From assembly GCF_000001735.4 (NCBI RefSeq), contig NC_003076.8:6510001-6574000 (forward strand): a DNA stretch of 64,000 nt, given 5' to 3'. This document shows positions 48,124-61,827 of this stretch, in pieces. Positions within the stretch are counted from its first letter, which is position 1. Each line of letters begins with the position of its first letter. Origin of the DNA: Arabidopsis thaliana (lineage: Eukaryota > Streptophyta > Magnoliopsida > Brassicales > Brassicaceae). Both the position numbers and the translations under genes were made by a program. The notes beneath the pieces are model-generated. The model ran no database searches. It saw only the letters and a list, made by a program, of their open reading frames with translations, and was not told the origin of the DNA.

Positions 48124-48671
48124 GAAAGCATTTGAGCCAATGGATTTAATCCAGATTAGATAAAGTATTTGGAAGACTATTTCAGAAATAATATTTGGAA
48201 CATGTCAATGTTCTCAAGGAGATATTAGTATGTTCTTGTGTACTTTATTGTTGTTCCATCAAATGAGTTACTTTTCCTTTTATTTCTTGTTAGTAAGATA
48301 TCAAATAAGAATTCGAGTCAAGTGAGCATCTTTACACTGATGAATCTACAAATGATCAAACAATGATTAATGAATATCTTCTGACCCATGGTGACATGGT
48401 CGGGAAAGAAGTAAACAAAACTAAAGGGACTTTTACACTATTGTTTGCCAACAAATAGTATTAAGGATCCAGACAACATGAAAATAAAGAGTCAGAAAAT
48501 TTAAGAACATCTGCTTCATATCGTACATGGCTGGCTATTCAAGTAACTAAAACATTTGAAACCCTGATCTACAATTATTGAGGAAAAAAAAAGATAAACA
48601 ATTTTCAAAGAATACTGTTTTTTCCTTTTTCTTTTTACTTCTTTAAGAGATACAGAAACAAAGAACCTTTC
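48124..48671. other. Convergent 3' UTR space
   Basis: 3' UTRs of the reductase (plus) and CPK8 (minus), about 550 bases. No other gene is visible. Confidence 0.6.
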
Positions 48672-51471
<2,800 letters not shown>

Positions 51472-51488
51472 TTATAATTCGAATCTGA

Positions 51489-51808
51489 GAAGTCCTGAGA
51501 TTTCATCAAACAACTAAATCACTCACAAACGCAAACATGTCATTTTTTCCAAATCAAGAAAGCTTAAAACTTTATCAATTCATCTCCAAATTTTTCCAAT
51601 TTAAGGAATTAAAGACTCTCACTAATCCCTAAAACTTACAGCAAGACAAATTCGATTTGATAAAAGGGCAAAACAAACGATCGAGAACAAAAAATGCAAC
51701 GAAATTAAGAACCCTAGAAATTGAAGAGCTGATAAGTAAACCCTAGCAAATGAAATCAGGTGAAACCCAAAAAGGATGAAGCTTTAATTAGAAAGGGGAA
51801 ACACAAAC
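51489..51808 (-). other. CPK8 5' UTR intron
   Basis: On the minus strand a donor TCTCAG|GTTTGTG near 51808 and an acceptor TTCTCAG just before ATTCGAATTATAA and the ATG enclose about 320 AT-rich bases. This is inferred from splice signals. Confidence 0.55.
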
Positions 51809-53111
51809 CTGAGACCTTAACCGGAGAAAGAGATGATCAGATTGGGATGAATCGACGGAAGCAAAGAGGGGAAATAAGTGACAGAGAGAAAGGAGAAGAA
51901 GCAGAAGAGTCAAAAAGTCTCCTTCTCCCTCGCTTCTTCTTTCTTAGTGTGGTGAGAGCAAAGAGAGACTCTTTTTTTTTGGTTTTTGGGTTCTCTCTAT
52001 TGTGGAGTCAGGTGATAACCCAATTTGTAAAAGACAGTCACACGGTCACAATCAGACTCACCACCACTCTCTCTCTCTTTTATTGTTCCTTCCTCACAAA
52101 TACTAACTTTCTCAAAATAAAATATATTTTTTTTTGGTTTCTTATTGAACAAGAACATGTGTTATTAAAAGTTTAAAACACAATAATGTGTCATGGATTG
52201 GCTTTTGTGTTTTGTCGCATCTCTAAGGATTTTGATATAATAAAAAAAAAGATTAGTCTTTTCATAATCCACCATTCATACACATGTTATATAGGTTACG
52301 TTAAGATAGATATCTCTAGTACAAACCAATAATTAGTGAGGCATTTGATCTATATGGATTGATAATATGATTAAGATAGATAGATATGTCTAGTAGAAAC
52401 CAATAACCTTGTGATTTACTGGTTTATATGTATTTCAAATTTTATCTTGTAGTAGTCTTACTATATATATAAGAAAGAAAGAAAAATAAAAAATTAAGAG
52501 AAATTTTGAAAAATGCCACTTTTACAGGTGATCACTTGATCTTGTTCTCATGTTTATGGACAATAACATTTAGACGGTATTTGAAATCAATCATAAGTAG
52601 CTTTGGCCGTGACAGTAAATCAATGCTTATAAAATATATTTGTTATCAATATTCAAAACTCCAAAGTAAACAGTACTAATAATTAGAACCAGTCAACATA
52701 TGCATTCAAAAAAGAAAAGAACTAATCGGTCAACTCAACCATATGTTCCACGTTTATCAAATTCATAAATAAAAACTACTACTACTATTTAACTATAAAT
52801 ATTTTTCCAAACAACACAAAATAATAGCAATAGGACGTATACTAATAGAGTAATAGGTGGGAGCAATTGTTAGATTGTTACCAATCAAACGAGCCGTGAC
52901 CAAAACTATAGCGCGGAAAGACAAAACTATTTAACGAAAACGATATTGCCATTTGCGTTTGTTAATAATCACTACTTACCAGTGCTTTTTACCGAACAGT
53001 ACCGAGCCGTGACTAAAAATCAAGCATTTCAATATCGAGTATACTCGATTCCGATTTTGGTCATCCGTATATAATAACTCTTGATTTCCAAACTCGACAC
53101 AGCCATCGAAA
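51809..53111. other. CPK8-NUDT20 divergent region
   Basis: The left end is the CPK8 first noncoding exon and promoter. The middle (52177-52900) is AT-rich, with a roughly 32-base direct repeat at 52301-52332 and 52371-52406. The right end is the NUDT20 promoter with a TATA box at 53069-53075. No coding gene is visible. Confidence 0.55.
53069..53075 (+). promoter_or_regulatory. NUDT20 TATA box
   Basis: TATATAA lies about 40 bases upstream of the start codon, in the context TCATCCGTATATAATAAC. The NUDT24 promoter has the matching TCATCTGTATTTATAACG, so the promoters were duplicated with the genes. Confidence 0.65.
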
Positions 53112-55178
53112 ATGGCATCTGGGTTTTGCTCACTGGCTCTAACTGTCACCACCTCCTTATTCTCGTCCCACGCGATTACACGGCGCGTTCTACCCATTCT
53201 ACGGTGGCGTTCCAGTTCTATGTCCCTTTCTCCGCTGCGTCATTCCCGCGCTTTATCAGCTGCAACAACTGTTCCGATAAGCTCATCCTTCACGTGGGAC
53301 GACGTAATCGAGACCGGTCGGGCAGAGTACAACTCTTCCGATCTCACCGGATTTTTCGAGAAAATCAACCGCTGCAATCGCGGATCCGTAAGTCCTACTA
53401 AATCGAATGGTTTTAGGGTATCGGTTCCTAGGAGAGTGAGATTGACCAAGGAAAGCTGAAATTCAATAAAAATGTTAGCTTTTCCTCTTTTCTGTTTATA
53501 AAGTTCAAAACTTTTCTGCTATACGTTTTTCAGGAAAAGTTAGGTGAGTTCATTCCATTTGTTATAGAGGAACAAATCGTTGGTTATATTCATAAAAGGT
53601 AACTGTTCTTGCTTCTGTGATTCTAAACTTGAGGTTGTACAAATTAGACTTCTCTTTTATGCATTCATTCACAAACTAGTTTTAGCAGAATCTTGGATTT
53701 TGATGCTTGTTTGTCTACATTGAATAGATTTACGGAGTACTTGAGGGAGTTTCATGATATCTTTACATTTTCACAAAATGGTTCTTGTCCTGACCGTGTT
53801 GATGGCTATGTAACGCTTAATCTGATGCTTCAAAAGCCTGAAGATAGAACCAGAGCAGTTGCAGATGTGATCAAAATATTGGGTGACAAAGGAATCATTC
53901 CAGGAATACGTAATGAGGTATGGGTCTATGTTTTGGTTTGATCTCCTAACTCTCTAATGATGCTTCATTTATGTTGATAATTTTTCTTTCTCACCAGCTG
54001 TATCCTGTGAAACCATCGTTTAATGCCCCGGTCTTTTTTTCTCTAGAGCGTGCTGCTGCTCCTTATTTCGGAATTAAGGTAAAACCACACTCCACTGAAT
54101 TGGTTAAGCTTGTAGCCATGAACACCAAATTATATGCTTTGCCATCAATACATGTGTACCGTTTTCTTTTCCTGGTTTTGCTTTGCGTTCCTTATGCGAG
54201 TTATCTGATATAGGGTTACGGAGTTCACATGAATGGGTATGTAGAAAGAGATGGACAGAAATTACTGTGGATAGGTAAGAGAAGTCTCTCAAAATCCACG
54301 TATCCAGGAATGCTTGATCATCTGGTTGCTGGAGGATTGGTAAGATTTATCTTAGTCTTATACTTATCCATGGTTGTCTGCTGATGATGAAAGTAAATTC
54401 ATCATGATACAGTAAGTCTATACTAGTGATTATAATTCTCACTAGAGGAAATTGAAATGCACGTTTCCTTTCATCATTCGCTGGGAACCATAGCCTCACG
54501 GGATTAGCTGCGGTGGAAATCTAGTAAAGGAATGTGAAGAGGAAGCTGGGATTTCCAGAGCCATTGCTGATAGGTAAGACATACTCTGCAGTCTTGAACA
54601 AAGTAGTATGTATAGGCTCTCTTGATGATTTCAACCTGTTGCATTTTATGTTTATGAAAGGGCAATAGCGGTTGGTGCTGTCTCATATTTGGACATCGAT
54701 CAGTACTGTTTCAAACGTGATGTGCTGTTTTGTTATGATTTGGAACTCCCTGAAGATTTTGTTCCCAAAAATCAAGGTTAGGCAATCACTAGTAAGGCAA
54801 TGAGTAATTCTGAATTGCTGCTTAGAGAGACTCTTTCATAACATTGTAGTCCAAACTACATTGCAGATGGAGAAGTTGAGAGCTTCAAGTTGATTCCAGT
54901 AGCCCAAGTTGCTAGTGTGATTAAGAAAACTAGTTTCTTCAAGGCGAACTGTTCCCTTGTCATTATTGACTTCTTGTTTCGGCACGGGTACTAACTCCTA
55001 TCTCCCAAAATTTCTACCTTAAAAGAAACAATTTACTTACGTTAATGTTCCGTGATTTTAATGCTCTCGCCCCTGAACACATTATGTTCCATTTTGTCTA
55101 TTATGCAGGTTTATCAGACCAGAATCATCGGGTTACTTGGATCTATACCAACGCCTGAGGAATAGAGATTGCTCATAG
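53112..55178 (+). CDS. NUDT20: Nudix hydrolase NUDT20
   Basis: Nine exons (53112-53387, 53534-53598, 53728-53917, 53998-54078, 54214-54339, 54494-54573, 54661-54776, 54867-54987, 55109-55178) give 374 residues. The first 50 residues are rich in Ser and Arg and look like an organelle transit peptide. A DUF4743-type region ([15 protein letters not shown] to [13 protein letters not shown]) precedes the Nudix fold ([21 protein letters not shown], then [14 protein letters not shown], 253-266). Proteins of this architecture resemble the N-terminal part of fission yeast Tnr3, and homologues are reported to hydrolyse damaged (oxo- and oxy-) thiamin diphosphates. In the Nudix box, the EE of KECEEEAGI is intact but the usual Arg is Lys and the upstream Glu is missing. 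It is tandem with NUDT24. Confidence 0.93.
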
Positions 55179-55984
55179 GGATGTTACTATCTGATGATTG
55201 TAAGTAAAACCTCACTCTATGAATTAATATTAGATACTTTGGCTGTGTAATAGGTTCATCCGTATATATAATGTATTGCATTTTATTTCAGAGTCTGCTG
55301 GGTCACTTCAGGTGCCTTCATGAACATAATGAAGTCCAAAGAATACAATTTTTTATACAGAGAGCGAGCAAAACAAACTCACGTTTAGAGTTGTACATTT
55401 TAGCTCCTGTTCTGTTCTAGACTATGAGACTACGAGGGAAAATGCTTCTCTATTAGTTGTGATTTCTGGTTTGAGCTAACCGGAAGCTAATGAGCTCACA
55501 TGGAATTGAAGGCTAGCTTAGTGAATTGTTGGAAACCTAGCCGAGATTAGGGGATCACACACTGTAATTGCTTAACTAGTAAATCGCACTGTGATCATTA
55601 TCTTCTTTCTCGATCAATATACAAGTTTCTCGATTAATGTTCCATACTTTGACTGTGAAATCATGGTTGATGCAAAGATCGCAACATTCTCTCTACGGAT
55701 CAGCTCTAATGTGAGCCTTGCTTGTCCTCCCAACTTTGATTTTAGTGGGCAGAATGGTACGACTAACTCTTCTCGTTAGTGGAAGATTACAAATGATAAT
55801 TTGTCAAGGATAGTTCAAGTGACCTTGAGAGTGAAATCATGTTTAGGGTTATAAATGAAGACTTTGGGCAACACTTAACAGCAAAATCAAGTGATAATAT
55901 TTTTTGGTTTTCAGGCAATTTCTTAAAAAGTTTAGGCAATTAATAAATGAAAAGTTTTGTATTTGTTTAAGCTAACTAAAAAAG
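55179..55984. other. NUDT20 3' flank
   Basis: NUDT20 3' UTR (to about 55450) and AT-rich spacer. A 62-codon frame at 55591-55779 is unsupported. Confidence 0.5.
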
Positions 55985-56165
55985 TTAGGTATTTTGAGTG
56001 CGACACAAGAGATAGGTTCAAAAAACTTACTTGTCCGTATCTAAAACGTCTTGCATCCTAGACAAGAACAGCTTTGTGTCTCCTCCGTCCAAGTGGCATC
56101 TGGATTTTGCTTTGATGGCGCTCGACTTCAAGGTCCCCTCCGCTGAGCATATCAGGAATCAATGA
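55985..56165 (+). pseudogene. Degenerate fragment of a NUDT20/24 promoter and first exon
   Basis: The segment aligns by eye with the NUDT24 5' region at 56251-56480. It shares GAGTGCGACACAAGAGAT, TTCAAAAAACTTA, CTTGCATCC, TGTGTCTCCTCC and TGGCATCTGGATTTTGCT. The position of the start codon reads GTGGCATCT instead of ATGGCATCT. After about 20 bases of coding sequence there is an internal deletion of roughly 70 bases, then a match to CCTCCGCT-CATATC, after which similarity ends. It is a truncated, non-coding duplicate and shows a third copying event in this tandem cluster. Confidence 0.8.
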
Positions 56166-56301
56166 ATCTATGAATCTACGCTAAGATCTTGGACAAATAC
56201 AAACATCAATTATAAGAATATACTAATTTTGAAATATTTTTCATGTGAAGTTATTGTGAGCGCGACACATGAGATTTTTTTTCAAAAAACTTAATCATCT
56301 G

Positions 56302-56310
56302 TATTTATAA
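56302..56310 (+). promoter_or_regulatory. NUDT24 TATA-like element
   Basis: TATTTATAA lies 47 bases upstream of the start codon and matches the position of the NUDT20 TATA box. Confidence 0.55.
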
Positions 56311-56356
56311 CGCCTTGCATCCCAAGCTAGAACAGCATTGTGTCTCCTCCACAGAC

Positions 56357-58632
56357 ATGGCATCTGCATTTTGCTCACTTTGTCCCACTCCCACCTCCTT
56401 ATTCTCTTCCCACGCGCTTATACCCACTCTACAGTGGCGTTCGAGTTCGAGTTCGAGGTCTCCTCCGCTACATATTTCCCGCGTTTTATCAGTTGAAACT
56501 GTTCCTTTAAGCCCATCATTCACCTGGAACGATGTTTTTGAGAACAGTCGAAAAGAATACGTGCCTCAGAACTCCTCCGATCTCACCGGATTTCTCGAGA
56601 AAGTCGACCGCTGTAATCGTGGATTAGTAAGTCCACTGAATTGAATGTTTGATACTTGTATAGTTTCTAGGAAAGTGAAAAAAAAATAAAAAGTCCTTTT
56701 ATTTTTATAGTTTTTATGAAGTTCAAAAACTTTTTTTGCCATACGTTTTTCAGGAGAAGTTAGGTGAGTTCATTCCATTTGTTATAGAGGAACAAATCGT
56801 TGGTTATATTCACAAGGGGTAACTATTCTTGCTCAACTATATATATAAAGCTATTTTTGGCAGAATTTTGAGTACTCTAAGTGTGGTTTGTCTATACGTT
56901 GAACAGATTTACAAAGTACTTGAGGGACTTTAATGATATCTTTACATTTTCACAATATGGTGGCCATGTAACGCTTAACATGATGCTTGACAAGCCTGAA
57001 GAAAGAACCAGAGCAGTTGCACATGTGATCAAAATATTGGGTAACAAAGGAATCATCCCTGGGATACGAAATGAGGTATGGGTCCATGTTTTGGTTCTAT
57101 GATTCTATAGTTGTCTTTATTTGTTGATCTTTTTATTTTATTTTTCTTTTTTCACCAGCTATATCCTGTGAAGCCATCGTTTAATGCTCCTGCCTTTTTT
57201 TCTATAGAGCGTGCTGCTGCTCCTTATTTTGGATTGAAGGTTAAACCAATTTAGATGTTTTGCTGTGAAATCTGCTCTTTTATAATGGAAATATTTACGT
57301 GCATGGCTCGCTCACTTGTTACATCTGATCTAGGGTTACGCAATTCATGTGAATGGGTATGTAGAAAGAGATGGACAAAAATTTCTATGGATAGGTAAAA
57401 GAAGTCTAGCAAAATCCACTTATCCAGGAAAACTTGATCATCTGGTTGCTGGAGGATTGGTAAGATTTCTCATTTACTTGTCGATTATACATCATGTTGT
57501 AGAATGTCCTATATATACCAGATAATAATAATTCTTATTTGAGGGAATCGAAATGCACATTTTTATTCGGTCATTTGGTGCATAGCCTCACGGGATTAGC
57601 GTTTGTGAGAATCTAGTAAAGGAATGCGAAGAGGAAGCTGGGATTTCCAAAGTCTTGGCTGATAGGTAAGACACTGAGCCATGCTTTATGTGGTGTTGGA
57701 AAGGCATATTTGCCCAAGTCCACACAAAAAAATTCTAAAACTAAAAAAGGCTACGAAAGTGCTAATTCCTTGTGTAAAATATGTATCTCAGCAAATTCCT
57801 TGTGTACAATATCATCAGTATATTGCAACAACCTTTTACTATGATTTGAACTAAAAACTTCATAAAAAATTCGCTTAAAAATCAAGATAGTTATGACTTA
57901 ATAGTTTAAATAAAATTTGGTCCCAGCTGGTCAAAAAGTTTTTGGGGTGGATGCCACATTATTTGATTCACCCAAGTGTATGTGTACATTCTGCTCAGTA
58001 TTTAACAAAGTAGTACCTATATAGCTCTCTTGATATTTTCCAACCTCTTGCATTTTTGTGTATTCTTAAAGGGCGATTGCGGTCGGTGTTGTTTCCTACA
58101 TGGATATCGATCGGTACTGTTTCACACGTGATGTGCTGTTTTGTTATGATTTGGAACTCCCTCAAGATTTTGTTCCCACAAATCAAGGTTAGGCAATAAC
58201 TAGTAAAGCAATCAGTAATCTTGCTCAGATAGACAGGTAGATATACTTTGTCATAGCATAGTAATCTTAATTACATTGCAGATGGAGAAGTTGACAGCTT
58301 CAGGTTGATTCCAGTCGCTCAAGTTGCTAATGTGGTTCGGAAGACTAGTTTTTTTAAGGACAGTTGTTCCCTGGTCATTATTGACTTCTTGTTTCGGCAC
58401 GGGTACTCACTCTTTTCTCCCAAAATTTCTACCTCAGAAGAAACATGTTACTTACCATTATATATTGCGGGACTTTTATGCTCTCGCCGCGGATAGTAAC
58501 ATCCTTATGAGCAATCTCCAATTCCCTTTGGCAATACATTCTGTTCCATTTTGTCTATGCAGGTTAATCAGACCAGAGTCACCGGGTTACTTGGATCTAT
58601 ACCGACGCCTGAGGAATGGAGATTGCTCATAA
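56357..58632 (+). CDS. NUDT24: Nudix hydrolase NUDT24
   Basis: A tandem paralogue of NUDT20 with the same nine-exon plan and about 365 residues, starting MASAFCSLCPTP at 56357. An in-frame ATG at 56315 would lie in the leader. It has the Ser-rich transit-like N-terminus, the DUF4743-type region ([20 protein letters not shown] is identical in both) and the Nudix fold ([37 protein letters not shown]). The Nudix box carries Cys-Glu where NUDT20 has Gly-Gly. It probably also acts on damaged thiamin diphosphates in an organelle (family inference). The seventh intron is about 330 bases longer than in NUDT20 because of an insertion. The last intron is shorter in sequence conservation but keeps its phase. 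Confidence 0.92.
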
Positions 58633-59358
58633 GGACGTTACTTTCTATCTAATGTTTTAAAGAAAAAGCTCACTCTCTAATAAATTAATATTAGATACTC
58701 TGACTATGTAATAAGACTCATGCATGTATATAATATTCAGAGTCTTCATGTGCCTTCATGAACATATATATACCAATCAAGGAAGTTATAAAACTTCATT
58801 TATACAAATGAGCAAAACAAGTTCACAATTTAATTGTTCTCTTCAAACAGAGTTATTGATTTTTAGCATCAGAAAGCTAATCCAATTGTGTGAAGCAAAC
58901 ACTAATTATTTTCATCGTTATCCATTCGAATTCTTGTAACGATATGATGAAAGTACACTAAGATTGACATTTCAACCTCAACAACTTTCTACTTGCTTAG
59001 AAGTCTTCATGACCCCTAACAGCCTTTTCCAATAGGATGCCAAAAGTTAGTATTAAAAAATCCCCCGGACATAAAGGAACACCATTGCTTGAGATCCTCC
59101 AAGTTTAGAAACCTCCTAAATCTGCTCCTATGAAATCGTGATTTCAAACAATTTGTACTATAAAGGAAAAAGTGGAATTTTACAAGAGAGATCGTTCTCC
59201 TCCTCGTCATGAACACCTTCATCAATGTTTAAGAACATCTTTCTTCTAAACCAAGCAATATCTATTTATGGATAAAAGAAGGGAGGCATGCTCTCTAATT
59301 TTTTTATAAAATCTTGTTTCTTTTCTTTTATCCAACTATTACTAAATCATCGATCTTT
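58633..59358. other. NUDT24 3' flank and NOI-gene promoter
   Basis: NUDT24 3' UTR, AT-rich spacer, and a TATA-like TTTTTATAAAATC at about 59299-59311. A 69-codon minus-strand frame (59016-59225) rich in Arg, Phe and Ser is not recognised. Confidence 0.45.
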
Positions 59359-60680
59359 ATGATGTCTGAGTTACAATCGAGACATGTTGAGCTTTCATCG
59401 GTTAATGCGCGTTTTATAGAATGGGGAAAATTAACCGATGCAATCTCAACATCGATCTCATTGTTCTTTTTTTTTTTTCCGGAAATATTTGGTTCCCTAA
59501 GCAAATTATATGTTTATCTAACGAGTTTTATTCTTGGATACAGAATGCTGCATGGACTCCAGTTCCACAGTTCGGAGGGTGGGACCAAAAAGGACCAAAT
59601 GATGCTACAAACTACTCGGTTGTCTTTTCTAAAGCTCGCGCAAACAGGAAGCAGAACAAAGCTGGTGTAAGACATTCTAGTTTGGGAAGCGAACAAGAAC
59701 TCATGGTAAGTGTTCGTCGCAACCACCAACAACTTCACCATCGCCATGAAACTCAAGACGATGACCCTGTCATGGTAATTAAATTATCTCTCTCTACTTA
59801 CTCTTCCATGGATTCTTTGGTTCATATTCACCTTGTGATGATCCTTTTCCCCTTAGTCAACGCGCATGGATCATCACAAGGTGGTATAACAATTCAGGAA
59901 TTGATTTTCTCTTTGCGTCTTTTGTTTGTTTTGTGTTTTTGCATGCGCCTAAAAAGAATATTTCATTCCATTTCTTTCTTAACTCAGAGACATAATTGAA
60001 CCATGAATGTTATTCAACTTAATTATGAGTTAATACATGCATCATAGTATCAGGTCTCATTTATGAATATGTAATGATAGTGTATCTTTAAATTTGATGT
60101 TATAGTGTATTGGCTTGCAGTTTGTTTCCATGGTTTTGAAATGATGTGTTTTGTTCGAACAATGAATTTATAGTTCGTTTCCATTTTCCCATTTTCTACT
60201 TTCTTTTTATTTGTTAGGAAAACTTTGTTTTTTTTTTTGCATTTTTTCCATAACATTTCAATAAGCAACCATATTTTAACATTATATTCCCACCTAAGCT
60301 AAATTTCATTACTTCTATTGTTAGATAAAAATATAATTAAACCAACTAAAAGTCTGAATCATATTATAATCTTTGCATTATGTTTTAACTATATGTTGGG
60401 AGTTACATAAATTTGTTTTGCTTGGAGCCTCCAAACTTTGAAGAGGCAAACATGAACGAAATGTACACTGCTTTTCTAGAGCGAATATGAAAACTCCATC
60501 TCTAGTTTGTATAACAGTCGAAATCACCTTGTTATACGAAGCATTATGCAATATGTGAAATGTATTAAGAGGAAGCATGTTGTCACCGTCATAAGTCTCT
60601 CTAACATTACTAATTTAATTACCATGCAGAAGAAGAAGAGGATCTTGACCTACATTAATTGTTGTATAAGGCCAAACTAG
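59359..60680 (+). CDS. RIN4/NOI-domain small protein (AT5G19473-like); first exon uncertain
   Basis: The supported exons are 59544-59774 and 60630-60680, both in phase 0, giving 93 residues. They encode the NOI core TPVPQFGGWDQKGPND and YSVVFSKARANRK, a His/Gln-rich middle, and a tail KKKRILTYINCCIRPN. The tail has a basic patch plus a Cys pair, like the palmitoylated membrane anchors of RIN4 proteins. VPQFGGW matches the AvrRpt2 protease recognition site of RIN4 relatives. The N-terminus is unclear. Either a first exon 59359-59400 (MMSELQS, ending TCATCG|GTTAAT), an ATG at 59421 spliced near 59463, or an upstream exon could supply the start. NOI proteins are membrane-tethered immune or exocyst-linked regulators (family knowledge). 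Confidence 0.7.
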
Positions 60681-61827
60681 GGCTTTGTTCTTCTACAAAG
60701 TCGGAATCTTTCTCTCTTCAGCGATATAGCAAATATGTCTCAAGTGTGTAAAGACAGTAGTGTAACGTTTCTGTAATCTTCTTTATCACACACAAAAAAA
60801 AAAAACGTTCTGTTCTATGTGCATCATCTATTAAGATACCCCTGGTTGTGTTGTGTTGTGATACATTTTGACTTCTTCCTACATCATACGAGAACAAAAT
60901 AAAACATGACTTAACCAAACCGTCAGATGCAGAATCCATTTAACTAATCTTCGATAAATTGAGAATTGTCGGATGATCATAGTTTTAGAAACAAGAGTTA
61001 AGAAATCATGCATTGATTGCTGGTACGATTTGGCCATTTGGGTGATTTTAGCTTTGGTTAATCATTCTCCAACTTCAATATAAAGGATCCGAACAATAGC
61101 AATGACTAAACGAATCACTTTTTGGCCTTAGCAAATTGGTCTTAATTATTTGGCCACAAATACACATACATATGACCATATGAAAAACAGTGGCTATCTT
61201 GCAACTGAGTGCCACCACCTAATCGTGGCCATATCCACTAACAAGTTGACCACCGTCTTAATCGGTGGCTATTGACGATTGCAACAAAAATTATTTGACG
61301 GCTATATTAGCATTTTTTTTTTTTTTTAACTATGTGATTAAAAATGCAAATTATAAGAAAATTGAAATTTTTATTAAAATAAAAATACAAATGTAAAAAA
61401 AGTCGTTGTGAAATCTGTAAAGTTGATCATACGCACTATGAAGCGCGTGAACCCCACGCGGTAACCCGTATAAATAACAAAATTTTGGACGAAAAAAAAA
61501 CAGAAGAAGAAGAAAAAGAAATCGCGATTTTATAACGCCATTGTTTGAGGAAACTCCTAATCCATTCTCAAACCCTAGTTACTTCCTTCTCGAACGTTCC
61601 TCGATATTCCCGCGGGAAATTCACGACCAAGAGCAATCCGTTTTCCAGATTAGGGTTTATATCTCTGGGTTGCGATGAGATCTGCCTCGTGAAGTCATGT
61701 ATGGCGGTGATTGATCTTTGCTTCAGCTTTGTTTTCGCTTTTCGTCAAATCTTGAGCTTATTGAGCTTTGGCTTGTTTGGTTTTCAAATTCCAATAATTG
61801 CAGTTTAATCAACAACAACAAAAAAAT
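60681..61827. other. MED19 upstream region
   Basis: The NOI-gene 3' UTR on the left, AT-rich spacer, then a less AT-rich patch at 61100-61310 with repeated GTGGCTAT/GTGGCCAT words. The MED19 promoter has TATAAATAA at 61469-61477 and a telo-box at 61570-61577. Confidence 0.5.
61469..61477 (+). promoter_or_regulatory. MED19 TATA box
   Basis: TATAAATAA lies about 350 bases upstream of the MED19 ATG, so the leader is long or holds an intron. A telo-box AAACCCTA follows at 61570-61577 and an inverted one lies near 61651 (TTAGGGTTT). Confidence 0.55.

Noticed and set aside
53693..53941. Open frame starting [12 protein letters not shown] in NUDT20 as a separate start
   Set aside because: The first 35 bases are intron 2; the acceptor TTGAATAG at 53727 joins in frame to the previous exon, and NUDT24 has the same structure.
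59016..59225. 69-codon minus-strand frame between NUDT24 and the NOI gene
   Set aside because: It is rich in Arg/Phe/Ser with no recognisable domain, no clear promoter and no splice-linked continuation.
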